Shown piece after piece: positions 34,301-44,852 of a stretch of DNA of 64,000 nucleotides. The stretch covers positions 29,708,684-29,772,683 of the forward strand of contig CAIIXF020000012.1 in NCBI GenBank assembly GCA_903813345.2, given 5' to 3'. The position numbers and the translations under genes were made by a program. The notes under the pieces were generated by a model that saw nothing but the letters and a program-made list of their open reading frames with translations, had not been told where the DNA came from and made no database searches. The DNA is from Owenia fusiformis. Lineage: Eukaryota; Annelida; Polychaeta; Sabellida; Oweniidae. Numbering within the stretch: the stretch's first letter is position 1; each line of letters begins with the position of its first letter.

Positions 34301-37300
34301 ACTGAAAGTTGTATAATAACAATATGCAAAAGTCCTTACACTTGGGTCTTATAATAGTTTTGCTAACTGTTCATTGTTATGCCATATTTCCTCAATACTT
34401 ACCCCTTTCCTGCCCAATGACATGAATTAGTATGATTTTGTGACTAATGTGTCAATTTGATTTTCTCAGGTGTTCATCCTATAAATATTCGAGGTGTAAT
34501 TTTGGTATTTGATTCAAATAAATCGATCATATTTCCATTTTATTGCAATAATTTTGAATCATAATGCATTGAACATTGATGTATTAATGATATCAGTGCC
34601 TGTTGTGATGACATGTATCTTACTCCTCAAATGATTTTGGGCAGGAAAGGGTTAAATGTAGTATAACATGGTCTAGGGCTGTTAGTAAAATGTATGAGGA
34701 CATTCAGAGTATATTTAATAACACATTCTGCTCATAATTAGCATTTTATATAGAAAAACTTTTGTCTGCATACTTTTACAGAGAAACCTGATTTTGGTCA
34801 TTTTGGCAATCTTAGGTAAGTTTGACGTCACTAACTTGTAAAAAGTCACATCAGTGTTTAGGTATATGCTATGTTCTATATGCGATGTTTTGAGTAAAAA
34901 GTAATCAATTGTCTCCAAATTTTCACAGAAGGTGTATTATATGCCTTAAATTATGTGTGAAAAGTTTCATTAAGTTTACTTGCCATTCACAAAAGTTACT
35001 TAAGGGTTTTCTCAATAGGAAAAGACTTTTGATACAGAGGGTACATGTATTGAAAGGTTGTCAATGTGACAACTGAACTCTGCAGATTGAAATTGATACT
35101 TTGCCAACTTGACCCTTACAAAAGATTTCTTTGAAAATACGTTCTTTCAGTGATTGCATGTCTTTGAGATGATCACATAAAGTATTGTGCAATGTGTGAA
35201 AAGATTTTAAGCCAAGGATATGATGCATTGTGGCTGATTCATTCCACTCGGCCGTTATTTCATAAACAACACCTTTATGAGATTCAGGCCACATTGCACT
35301 GAGTCCAGAGCTTAACCTAAACCATGCCTGTTTGTTAATAGGACTGCTTCAAAAGTTGACCAATCTGGTGATTATAATCTAAATGGGGATATTCAACATG
35401 AACGACTAATGCTACAGGATAATACCATGTACCATAGTAACTACAGCTATATAACATTATCAGATTCGCTATTGTTTGAATCATGGGGTGAAGACAGATG
35501 TACAAAAATAAACAGTGTCACTGGTTTTGCTACACCAGAGACTGAAGATTTTACTGCTAGCTCCAAGACACTTGAGGTAAGAGGCATTTAATACAATATA
35601 ATCTTGTATTTGCGAATGCAACTAACCCATGTCTGCTACTGGATTATCTTATGCCTTGGTCACATTTGCTCAAATTTTCTCTACGGCGCCTGTATGAGTA
35701 TATTGTTCAAAATTGAATGCAATGTTGAACAAAACACTCAATCGGGCGGGTACCGGCCGATGGATCGGAGCAAATGTGACCAAGGCATTATTATTTTATC
35801 ACTAACTCATGTAAATATGAATGGAATAGTGGCAGGTACTATTCATATCTAAATGAGTTACCCATAAAATAGTAGGTTAATCCGGTAGATGACAGGCGTT
35901 AGTTGCAATTGCTTAGATATGCCACTATGGGACAAGGTTGTGTCACATGTAGACCTCAGGCATATATTCAATGAATATATGCCTGAGGTCTGACGTCAAT
36001 ACATAACACACGATGCCCATGTCAATCTGCGCGCCTACTAGGCTTGAAACTGCGCGCATATTTCAAAATGGAAGACGGGGAGGACACGACTCCTAAAAAG
36101 AGACAAAATACGAAAAACACAAGGTTAGTCTCGTGAAAATCCCACCACTGCCACCATGTTTCAAGATGAGAGTTTATTTAAGTAAAAGACAATGCTTGAG
36201 ATATATAAAGAGTATAGCTTTATTGATCCAACATAGGGAAATGAAGCATCAGATTCAAAACTACATAGATATATTTTACATAGACTGGTCCATTATGATA
36301 TATAGAGGTGATAGGTTCTTAAAGCTCATATTGCAACACCTACATTCTTCATTTCTTCTGGGTAGAAACTAGACTAATGTATGACAAAATGACACCATAA
36401 TGGGTACTGCAGCTTAGGTATTAATCATGCCATGGACGATAGAAGAAAAGACTTATATTGTTCGAAAGTATATCGAGACAAAATCCTATAAAGAGACACA
36501 AACTGCCTATTGGAGAGATCACAGGGCAAGAAGAGCCCCTTGCAAGTTGCAGATCTTTAGGCTTGTACAGAAGTTTGATTCAGAAAGAACTGTAAAACCA
36601 ACAAAGAAGAAAAGTGATGGTAAACCAACCTATTCGGGGAGACAGAGGTCTGTCGGAACTCAAGACAACTCAACAGTCAACACAGAACGTTGCATCCCTA
36701 ACGTTCGAAAGTTTTGGAGAGCGCTGGGTAGACAACGTGACTTGAGAAGGGACCAGCAATGGTTCCAACAAGATGTTGTCACACACCACACTTCTAATGA
36801 GTCCATTCGATGGCTTCAGGCTTACTTTGGTGATCGATTAATCAGTCGCCGTACCCGCCACATCTGGGCCCCCGACTCCCCTGATTTGAACTCCCCAGAT
36901 TTTTATCTGTGGGGGTATCTCAAGGATAATGTGTATACAGATAGTCCACTGACCATTGGTGACCTCAAATTCAACATTGGAAGACTAATTAGAGAGATAG
37001 ACAGAGATGAATGCAGTTGGGTCATTGACAATTTTGCAAGAAGAATCCAACCCTGCATCCAACGTCGTGGTGCACATTTGGAGCACATTATCTAAACGTG
37101 CCCTATTTAGAGACTAATTGAGCAAAAATGCCCAAACTTTGACATCTTGTCATACATTCAGTTGACTATACATGTACCAAATAACTAAGCTCAATATGCA
37201 CGAAGTTACCAGTTTTTGTCACCCTGTTATATGTAGAAATGTGTGAAAAAGACCTGTTTTTGATTGGACGAGTTGCAGCCTTCAAGCAATGGCACTATCA

Positions 37301-40135
37301 CTCCAGCCAATGCGCAGGGTGGTCAGAAAACAGAAGGCAAACCTGCACAAGTTGTTAATGTCCCGACTGCATTCCTCAGCAGGTATGGCCTGAACGACAT
37401 GGATAATTCCCCTTTTTAGGTCTGCAAATACCCTGGGGTCATTCTTGTAAACTATACACTCTATATTCGGGGTATCTCCACAAGTAGAAGGCAGGTATCG
37501 ACATTTTCGACAAAGTGTGCATGCTTGCCTAAAGCGCAATAGTGGCCACTCAATCATGTTGTTTAAGTGCTATAGCCACAGTTGTAACAGGCTGATGGTC
37601 AGATATGGAAGATAGCGTCAATGTTTTCATTTTAATGACCCCTTATAATACCCTTTTTATATAACCAAATGTGACTGGGTATATTTGAAAGGTCGTTTTG
37701 AGCACAATCGTCAAACAAAGAAGATGTGACTCTACCGTGTACACAGATGGGGGCATTTTCAACATGATGGTGATTTCGATTTCTTCTTTTTCATTTCCCA
37801 TTTACTTGTCACTTTAAATGCTGACTGATTAGTCCAATGTGTACAATACCAAATTCCTTACAACCCTCAAATCGGGGGCAACATTCATGGGACACAGGAT
37901 GGCAATGCTAACATCATCACAGAACGGAATATACGTAAAACGCTATTCAATTCGGTTCACGACCCCTTCCTTCCAACTCTAGACTGACGTTAAAAACCGA
38001 ATTGTTGAAAACAAATTTAACAAGTACAGGGCAATGAATGAGTCAGTTGAGTATTCGGGTGAGTATTTAAGTTGTACTCGACGTAATACTCAGCTGAATT
38101 ATATTTAGAATATGGTGCTTTTTCCAGAACTCCGTCCACATTATTGAAAAGGGACTAAAAAACATCGGGCTTGTTAACAAGTTACCCTATGGCTACTTCA
38201 GATGGCAGACACATAACCCAAACTGCCTATTTTGCCACACAAAGGTAAACAACATGTATTGTTTGCACCTCATTTGAAATACACAATTCTAATTGGTTAA
38301 TTAAAGATGAACAATATGTACCGTTGACTTGTTCAAATGTGAAAAATGAAAAAGAATTGAATAAAAAGTTTTGAAATTATATGAAACTAAGGAAAATAAT
38401 GAAATCGCTTTGCAAAAAGGAGTGATATTCGATGGTTTGGGGATTTTTTGCTAAAATATGATATCTTGATTCTTTTATATCAAATATACACTCACGTGAT
38501 ATTCGATATAATCGCTGGTCTCATTTTTTCTCAAGTATTAAGAATCACACAAAAACCATGTATAAACCAAAATATGGTTAGTTTCTATGATTAAAATAAA
38601 TTGAGACAGAACTGGACAAGGTGTGTCTAATTTCAGCCAATCCGAACACAGTCTTTTAGGTGATATGGTAAAAATATTTTGCAATGTGTGAAAAGAATTT
38701 AAGCCCACGACTCAATGCATTGTGTAATTACCATTCCACATTGCACTGAGTCAAGGGCTTAAATCCTTAAACAATGTTGGCACAATTTTATTGTTAACAT
38801 AAAGACGATTATCAATATGGCTACAAATAACAATGATATTTTGGCGAGATGTGATATCAGCCCGAAGGCCGTAGGTCCCGAAGGTAGATATATTGTATTG
38901 GCCAAGGGATAATTCATACGTCCTGAACCGACTATAGGATGATCTGTTTATCCCATACTTATCTTGGTCATCTCACAGTTCAGAAAGTTCAACCAACAGT
39001 GCAAATGTTTTATAGAATATTCATGTCCAGTTTTGTTTTCTTGGCAATGGCCGGGTTTTCCTGCTCTTTCAGATGTTCATCCACATTTATTTTCTCAAAT
39101 TTTTTATTATTATTAACAGGAAGCTCCTTCCCTTCTTTAAACCATCAAACAGATAGCGATTGTCTGCGTTTTTCTCCATTGTCGTTTACAGTTATCATGC
39201 GAACGTTACAAAAATCTGCTGTGTTTCGTAGGTGGCAGGAAAGAATGGCATGACGTTGGTGCAATCCTTAGTATTTCGCTATAACGGCTGTCTTCATCGA
39301 ACGCCCTCTGATAAAGATATAAGGGGACTTGAAAACTTCGAAATGCTGGTACGCAGAACATAACAAAACGATTGCATTCAATTTTAGAAGATCGTGTGCT
39401 CGTTCTAATTTTAAGAGAAAATATTATTTGAAAATCAGTCAATAAAAGTTTACCTCGAAAGTACTGAATTTTTGCCATCACTAGATGAGCGAAGTCACGG
39501 GAAAAGGGTCTTATCACAGATTATTTCAATATTCTGATTTTTGTTAATCTTAAATAGGACAAAATGACATTTCAAAAGGCTCGTGTCTTAACAATTTTCT
39601 CTTGCATATATCAACCAAAAAGTCGGATTTCAATTTAGCATATTTTCCTCTTAATCTTGAGCACATTTTTGGCTCTGAAGCACACTTAATTTTTGTGATA
39701 AGACCGCTTTTTCTATGGTCAGGTTTGAATATTCTTTAGAGAGACATTACCCATTTTGTGTGGCTTTTGAGATAACCCAGTATTGCTTGCAAAAACAAGC
39801 TTAAGGTAGAGTAAATGCATTTAAACTATTTCCATCTTCAGTTTACAGATGGAATGCTAATAAACGCGACCCGCATTGCAACCCACTGGGCCAAGTACGA
39901 CGTTAACACTCCTCATGTGCCTGACCTCATCCGTGAAGTCTTCAAGAATGAACTCAGTGAATTCATAGCAACCCGTAATAAGCACAAACTGGACGTTGGA
40001 AATATATTCATGAATGATCATCTCAGAGATATATTTAGGAATGAGAAGCTAATAACTGGAAATGGTGTGTCAACCATCCATGTATTCAACATGTTTACAT
40101 GTTTAACAGTTGTATTAGGATGCCTCTTGTTCTGA
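28361..40135 (+). CDS. Secreted FAD-linked sugar-lactone oxidase, paralogue 2
   Basis: Ten exons: 28361-28402, 30088-30252, 31177-31326, 32210-32350, 32766-32933, 33616-33842, 35342-35576, 38128-38244, 39232-39348, 39842-40135 (551 aa). Exon lengths and phases equal those of paralogue 1 except exon 7, which is 18 bp longer (an ERLMLQ insertion). All splice sites are GT..AG. The signal peptide starts MDIFRRILLIACHV and is completed by exon 2. The FAD loop is canonical VGSGHS (residues 87-92, His91 the presumed covalent FAD ligand), followed by YPDTGALALN. The C-terminal ALO domain carries THWAKYD (residues 468-474) and KLDVGNIFMNDHLRDIF; a hydrophobic tail ends the protein. By my count 81 of 97 residues of the last exon are identical to paralogue 1. 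This copy looks more enzyme-like because the loop glycine is kept. It may act in ascorbate-type or other aldonolactone oxidation outside the cell; substrate unknown. A candidate AATAAA is at 40475. Confidence 0.9.
28802..29631. mobile_element. 830-bp nearly complete palindrome, CAC termini, 5-bp target duplication
   Basis: Termini CACAGGCTGGTATCGAAATA and its near reverse complement; exact target duplication CATAT (28797-28801, 29632-29636). The two halves are inverted copies almost to the centre at about 29215. TGTCCGCTGTGACGGAGC occurs at both tips and again, inverted, on either side of the centre (four copies), a likely protein-binding repeat. It has no ORF. It lies in intron 1 of oxidase gene 2. 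Confidence 0.88.
31147..31176 (+). repeat. (CTTT)n microsatellite acting as polypyrimidine tract
   Basis: About seven CTTT units end in CTTTAG exactly at the exon 3 acceptor of oxidase gene 2. Gene 1 has a different, TTTATTTATTTAG, tract here. Shortly after the exon's donor, a (GA)n run lies at 31347-31371. Confidence 0.85.
31380..32165 (+). repeat. Degenerate ACTCAGTACATTATAC-type repeat in intron 3
   Basis: Many imperfect copies of a unit built on AGGACATT-TACTCAGTACATTATACAAT, with short insertions. A (TA)n run lies near 32047. The paralogous intron lacks this expansion. Confidence 0.6.
33290..33560 (+). repeat. Tandem CTCAACAATC...CACATGTTCATG repeat in intron 5
   Basis: Three to four degenerate units of roughly 70-85 bp, each with CTCAACAATC, AACATTGCTCACATGTTCA, and CACGCAACAATCTAATAATTAC. 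Its shorter counterpart is at 14750-14900 in gene 1. Reading frames through it are artefacts. Confidence 0.65.
33923..35041. mobile_element. 1.1-kb long-TIR element with TA target site
   Basis: Ends CCCTCTGTATCAAAAGTCTT and its reverse complement, flanked by TA (33921-33922, 35042-35043). Arms align for over 300 bp, including GACGTCAAAGTTACCTAAGA on the left matched by TCTTAGGTAAGTTTGACGTC on the right. No ORF. It lies in intron 6 of oxidase gene 2. Confidence 0.82.
35185..35315. mobile_element. MITE with TTAAGCC..GGGCTTAA-like ends
   Basis: GCAATGTGTGAAAAGATTTTAAGCC on the left and CACATTGCACTGAGTCCAGAGCTTAA on the right form imperfect inverted ends. A related copy is at 38680-38770. Both lie in introns of oxidase gene 2. 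Confidence 0.55.
35652..35787. mobile_element. 136-bp MITE with perfect 20-bp TIR
   Basis: Ends TGCCTTGGTCACATTTGCTC and its exact reverse complement; TTA flanks both ends (35649-35651, 35788-35790), which fits a PIF/Harbinger-type target. It lies in intron 7 of oxidase gene 2. The core is C/G-richer than its surroundings. Confidence 0.78.
35951..35991. repeat. Perfect 20+1+20 bp palindrome
   Basis: AGACCTCAGGCATATATTCA, one A, then the exact reverse complement. It is followed by TGACGTCA (a CRE-like octamer, 35991-35998) and then by CG-richer sequence leading into an ATG. It may be the tip of an unrecognised element or a regulatory palindrome. Confidence 0.8.
36068..36123 (+). CDS. Possible orphan first exon (MEDGEDTTPKKRQ...)
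   Basis: An ATG frame encoding 18 residues, acidic then lysine/arginine-rich, ending at a GTTAGT donor (36124). It follows a locally CG-rich stretch (CTGCGCGCC, CTGCGCGCAT), unlike the rest of this intron. Such a short charged N-terminus with a donor often starts a host or transposon gene, but no downstream exon is identified; the defective mariner-family element follows at once. The call is weak. Confidence 0.25.
36427..37228 (+). pseudogene. Mariner-superfamily (IS630-Tc1-mariner) transposase with internal deletion
   Basis: A 222-codon frame. Residues 1-55 form a helix-turn-helix DNA-binding region (IEEKTYIVRKYIETKSYKET). Residues 111-170 are the catalytic C-terminal half: QQWFQQD (Asp116), then SPDLNSPDFYLWGYLKDNVY with a second Asp at 158, 41 residues apart. 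The segment that should carry the first catalytic Asp is missing, and 222 residues is clearly shorter than the usual 330-360, so the enzyme cannot be active. Downstream the sequence TTTTTGTCACCCTG (ending 37226) looks like a right end of CAGGGTGAC type; I found no matching left end, so the element is truncated there. It lies in intron 7 of oxidase gene 2, in the same orientation. The remnant at 2546-3531 is a close relative. Confidence 0.82.
37282..37557 (-). CDS. Unassigned 91-codon frame, Cys-rich
   Basis: A minus-strand frame with a CTLCRKCRYLPSTC cluster and a compositionally ordinary remainder. It reads more like protein than its neighbours, but no domain is recognised. It stands directly right of the mariner-family remnant and inside intron 7 of oxidase gene 2, so it may be a fragment of another transposon or of a displaced gene. 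No splice sites were assigned. It may also be chance. Confidence 0.25.
   Translation of the reverse strand: MIEWPLLRFRQACTLCRKCRYLPSTCGDTPNIECIVYKNDPRVFADLKRGIIHVVQAIPAEECSRDINNLCRFAFCFLTTLRIGWSDSAIA
37560..38100 (+). other. Intron 7 of oxidase gene 2, remainder; nothing recognised
   Basis: Unique-looking sequence without a supported gene, element or repeat between the Cys-rich frame and exon 8. Confidence 0.4.
38860..39225. repeat. Dispersed repeat R1, copy 1, abutting oxidase exon 9
   Basis: Matches 59240-59640 in the same orientation: shared blocks CCGTAGGTCCCGAAGGTAGA / CCGTAGTTCCCGAGGGTAGA, GGCCAAGGGATAAT, CCTGAACCGACTATAGGATG, ATTCATGTCCAGTTTTGTTT, and CATTGTCGTTTACAGTTAT. Copy 1 ends only about 20 bp before the exon 9 acceptor (39231). 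The inner AGATATAT palindromic block suggests a DNA-transposon origin. Confidence 0.75.
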
Positions 40136-40139
40136 TAAG

Positions 40140-40735
40140 ACCTTGGTGCCCTTATAAGGCGCATTTCCGCATTTTTGCAAGTTTGTCCCATGCTCTGTGT
40201 GATTTTTGGATAACTTCGATGCAATTTATTTTGGGGGATTTTTAAGCAATTTTTACATGTTAACGTATTAATTAAACCCACTAACCCGCCATCTTTTGAC
40301 AGTCTTTAAGGCCATTGCGATCTGCATTACGAATTTATGTATAGATATTATTTTCTTATAATGCATTTTAAATTATTACTTTAACATATACCGTTATAAA
40401 CTGGATGTAAGGGGTCGGGGAAAATATCACTGACCCAGAGCCCAATGCAATGACTATTGTTATTGTTTTGAAATAATAAAGTAAGGTTCTTCAATGAGAG
40501 ATATAACCTTATTTGTTTTCTATAATTATACCTGACTATAAATTCACAATCACCAGTCCAAAAGATTCGAACCAAAGTCTTGATCACTTCTTATGTGTTT
40601 TGGATTTCTTGTTTTGAAATAAAACCTAATTTCACGATTCAAATTCTGAAGTAAACAAAATGACGGCTGTTTGAATTCGAATTTGTATTCACGATATATA
40701 TCCATATACAGTATGGCAGAATCGAGATGGAAGCC
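40140..40735. other. 3' flank of oxidase gene 2
   Basis: Candidate AATAAA at 40475-40480. No other feature is supported. Confidence 0.35.
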
Positions 40736-40826
40736 TGGGATCCAATCCTCCTTGCTAAAGAGAGATAAATTAATAACTCCCCATTGCTCCCCATTACTCC
40801 CCATTGATCCCCATTGCTGCTGCCCA
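40736..40826. repeat. Short CTCCCCATTGCT-type repeat
   Basis: Seven or so bases CCCCATT recur at 12-13-bp spacing between 40776 and 40820 (CTCCCCATTGCTCCCCATTA). It directly precedes the kinase-exon fragment. Confidence 0.6.
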
Positions 40827-40837
40827 AAACATATGCA

Positions 40838-40925
40838 CGTATGTTTCATTTGCATCTTGACATCGTGCCCATCCAACCAGACTTATATGGAATAAGAGCA
40901 TACCAGCATGCATTGTATTACGAAA
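40838..40925 (-). pseudogene. Decayed copy of kinase exon 2
   Basis: The minus strand resembles bases 50945-51060 of the kinase gene: the segment for WLDGHDVKMQM is kept almost exactly, then a gap of about 25 bp is followed by the CCAGCATGCATTG segment. It is an isolated exon fragment with stops and no neighbours, about 10 kb from the intact gene, implying an old duplication. Confidence 0.7.
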
Positions 40926-40929
40926 TGTA

Positions 40930-41630
40930 ATAGATTATTGCAATAAAAATGGTAACCTCACCCTTCATAGGAAATGGAAATGTTGTTAAATTCCCGGGTA
41001 AAGTCACAACAAGTTCGAAGGGCGACGCTAAATGGTATGCTCTGGGAAATTGTAAGGACAACTAACGTAAATATCTCCAAACAATTTCAGTGGCAGACTT
41101 TTGATCTATGGCCACAAATAAATACTGAAGGACTCTTGCATCTTACATACATGGGACATATTCCTTTAGACAAATCACATTTCCAAAATATATGCAGTTT
41201 CAGAAATGTCAATAAATATGTAATTGCCAGTCATTTCAAAACAATCAAGCTATAAGCGTAGCCTTTTTGACGATAGATGGCATTTCTAGCTACACCATAG
41301 AGAACTACACGGTTACGAACGCTCTAAGTGATGAATGATGAATACCCTAAGATGATTCATCCTAGTGAATACCCAACTGTGCTACGTCTTAACACATTTT
41401 TTAGATTGGACCATTTATAGAATGCATAAAAGTGTAGCATTTCGTATGAACACGTGGCATTGGATCAAATGTTCTAAAATGGTGAAATCATTTATTTAGA
41501 GATACGGACGGCGCTGACCTGCTCAGTTTGTGTACGAAAAAAGTAATGACAACTTTTCAAAGATTAAACAAAGGACATTTGATCGCTAAGGCCCAACGCC
41601 TTTTTTCAACCATAAATATTGTAAAAACGC
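40930..41630. other. Intergenic; no gene supported
   Basis: A 93-codon frame at 40974-41255 has no recognisable motif and no splice context. Nothing else noted. Confidence 0.35.
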
Positions 41631-41633
41631 CAA

Positions 41634-41840
41634 CAGGCCCGTAGCCATGGGGGGGGAGTGGTTGAACCCCTTCCACCCTGGTTAAAAATTCTTTCAAAAT
41701 CATACAGATATTCACCATTCTAAGCACTTTTTTTAGTGATTTTGACCATTTTTGGACCAAACTTATGAAAAGTGAACCCCCCGGGGAATTTTTCACAAAG
41801 TGAACCCCCCCCCCATTGGCAAATTCTGGCTACGGGTCTG
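41634..41840. mobile_element. CAGGCCCGTAGCC-type MITE with 5-bp target duplication
   Basis: Ends CAGGCCCGTAGCCATGG and GGCTACGGGTCTG; exact target duplication GCCAA (41629-41633, 41841-41845). Body contains AAAGTGAACCCCCC and G runs as in the copies at 13949 and 57553. Confidence 0.85.
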
Positions 41841-41845
41841 GCCAA

Positions 41846-42940
41846 TCTGTATATAAACGGTAAAATTGGCTCATGATGTCTTGTTAAGAGCGAGCCACAA
41901 TTAGATTTAAAATAAAATAAAAAACAACAAAAAATAAATAGTACCGTGGGTACTGGGCTCACATGGTGTTGCTCAAAAGTGAATAATGGCTAAAAATGTA
42001 AAATGACAGAAAATAAAAAACGGATGTAATCTTTTGCCGATTTTTTATAACAAAATTATTTCATACAACTACTCTTTACAAAGACATGGCTTTTTTACAA
42101 TGCAGGACACCTGAAATTATTTGTAAAGCTAGGAAATGGGCCAAAAGTGAATTTCGCGAGACAAAAATGGCGGCCATTTTGAAAATAGGCGAGCTTTTGA
42201 ACAACGAGTCATAGGGGAGTTTTCTGTATTGATGTTGAACAGAAATAACTTAAAACAGGAATCCTATGGACAGAGGTTTTTAAACGTGCCACTATTGTTG
42301 ACGGACGGATGGACAGACAAACAGACAAGTGAGTGATTACAAAAGCTCACCATGTGAGCTAACAAGTATGTGTTGTCCATCCTGTATTCGTCAGATCATA
42401 TGGTAAATAGTGTTAGTATTATGCTCAAATCTTGGATTCTCATTTATTTGAAGAATAGGCTCATTCATATCGCATCTTTTAACATAAAAACGTCAAATGT
42501 CATCAAAATATATTTATTTATTTTTCAATAATCTGGAAGGAAAAGCTGCTTATTTGTACTTATGATATACACAATCCCATTCAAAACATAATTTTTATCA
42601 TATTTTATCATATTATATTAGTATGAAACGTCTGTATTCATTTTTGGCAAATGAAAACAAGAACTACTGTTATTTAGTGATAAACACACTACATGCAAAT
42701 AATGGTTTTCTACATATTCAAGCAGTCCTTTTAAATGTTTAGAATAGAAGGGGTGGGAGAGTTCAGCACCTCTAAGATAGGTAGAAATTGAAGGTAGTAC
42801 TAGTGCAAGCCTCTGATGCTGGTAGCAAATGGTGGTGGATAGGGGTCTCAATGCTTTTCATGAAGGTAGAGATTGGGGGAGGGGGTACATTTTCAAGACT
42901 TCTAACACAGGTAGAAAATAGGGGTGTGATTACAAAGGTA
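41846..42940. other. Intergenic; no gene supported
   Basis: AT-rich sequence. GACGGACGGATGGACAGACAAACAGACA at 42300-42327 is a short GACA/GACG simple repeat. Nothing else recognised. Confidence 0.4.
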
Positions 42941-42941
42941 A

Positions 42942-43994
42942 CTGGTCAACTCAACCCCAAGTCAACTCAACCCAAGTCAACTCAACCCTTAGTCAAGTCG
43001 ACCCCAAGTCAAGTCGACCCTTAGTCAAGTCGACCCTAAGTCATCTCGACCCTTAGTCAACTCGACCCCAAGTCATCTCAACCCTTGGTCAACTCAACCC
43101 TTAGTCAAGTCGACCCAAATGATTTTACTTGTTTTAAGTAGATTAAAATACAATATAATCCAATTGTTTGTGCAGTTTGATTTGAAATCAAACTTCAAAG
43201 AAAAAAACATTTCTGTCACCTTTCTGTCATAGATCAAAACGAAGATTTAAACTGGATCATAAAATCCCAATCTGATTGTTTATGACACCTGACATATGAG
43301 TAAGATAATGGAAAATAGAAAAACATAAATCCCATTGTTTGTTCAGTCTTGTTTTAAAATCTTACATCAAAAAAATAAACATTTCTATCGCCTGTAGATC
43401 AGAAGGAAGATTTGAACCGGATCATATTGTTTATTATTATTATCAAAATATAAAATCATTCAATACAAAGTAATGGATGGATGTTGGCACAATGCACATG
43501 TTGCATAAGTTACCTGTTGTCGAAAATACTGTTGCAACAATTTCGGTATAACAGAAAAGTGTATAGATAATTTTTTTATTTCAGAGAGATTAAACAAGCT
43601 CAAATATTAAGGGGTGAAATATATGTATAGCATCGTGAATAGTCCTATTAAGATTAATCAAATATTATTTTGTTATTTATAAAAATTATAAATGTGTTAA
43701 GCACAAACTTCAATAGTTGATAATTTTATTTTGGAAAATTAGCATTTTAGTCCCTCATTCTTTCAAAATTCATCAATATCATACCATGAAAATAGTATAT
43801 CTATTTGTTTTTTATGATGGGGTCGAGTTGACTAAGGGTTGAGATGACCAAGGGTTGAGATGACTTGGGGTCGAGTTGACTAAGGGTCGAGATGACTTAG
43901 AGTCGACTTGACTAAGGGTCGACTTGACTTGGGGTCGACTTGACTAAGGGTTGAGTTGACTTGGGTTGAGTTGACTTGGGGTTGAGTTGACCAG
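42942..43994. mobile_element. Foldback element whose arms are CTCAACCC/GTCGACCC minisatellites
   Basis: The left arm (42942-43120) is about a dozen 13-15-bp units alternating TCAACTCAACCC and TCAAGTCGACCC with AAG or TTAG spacers. The right arm (43818-43994) is the same array inverted. Outer ends CTGGTCAACTCAACCCC and its reverse complement match exactly. The central 700 bp is AT-rich without ORFs, with an internal repeat pair (ATCATAAAATCCCAATCTGATT-like at 43256 and similar at 43325-43430). A clear target duplication was not found. Confidence 0.75.
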
Positions 43995-44850
43995 GAAGCA
44001 TTACAAAGGCTTCATGTGTTAAGGACTCTCGTTATTTTAACTACAAAAATTTTGTAGTCATGAACTTTAGTCACAATGTGTTTTGGAAACAATTTTTCAA
44101 AATAGACCTGAATGATAAATTACATTCACCATCAATACATCAATAAATAAATACTAAAATAATATAAAATTAAAGTATGTATACTGTTACAATTGTAATA
44201 CTTTAAACATATTACACAATACTGTATACATCAATTAAATATACAAAAGAATCCAATTCTTTGAATCATGATTTCTACTTTCTGTATCTGTAAACATGCA
44301 GGTAAACATTTAATTTTCTTTTTTAATAAACATTTAATTTTTTGAAAATCTGGTTTGATTGCAAAAATCAAGATTTAATAACACATTAACAATATCATTG
44401 TTACAGGTACCTTACTTTTAAATTATTGTAGGAAAGATAAACAAACTTTAGTTTATAAACATGACTTGAAATTATTATTGCTGTACTAATGCATTTTATT
44501 TGCTACTAAAATCCTATTAGGTTTCTGGAGGGCAATATTGCATGTTGCTTAATAAGTAAGGACAATCTATATATTTGCGTATTTTTGTAACTTCTGTCCA
44601 ATTTCTAAAATTCAATTGTTTATTCAGCACCTGGTTTATGTAGCAACTTGTAATACTTATGAAAAGTGGTTGCCATGGAAATACAATTATGGATATTTGC
44701 GTAGCTAATGTTTCTATTTGCACTTAAACAATGACTACTAAGTGAAAAAGAAAGAAACAAGACATGGGCTTTTATGAAGCAAAATACAATCCTGGTGATG
44801 TAAGCTTCTATCTATGATTATAGAGAAAGAAATCTGAACAAACACAAACT
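43995..44850. other. Intergenic; no gene supported
   Basis: AT-rich sequence with no recognised gene or repeat. Confidence 0.35.
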
Positions 44851-44852
44851 CA

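Noticed and set aside
37282-37557. Zinc-finger protein gene based on CTLCRKC
   Set aside because: Too few spaced ligands and no splice structure; kept only as an unassigned frame.
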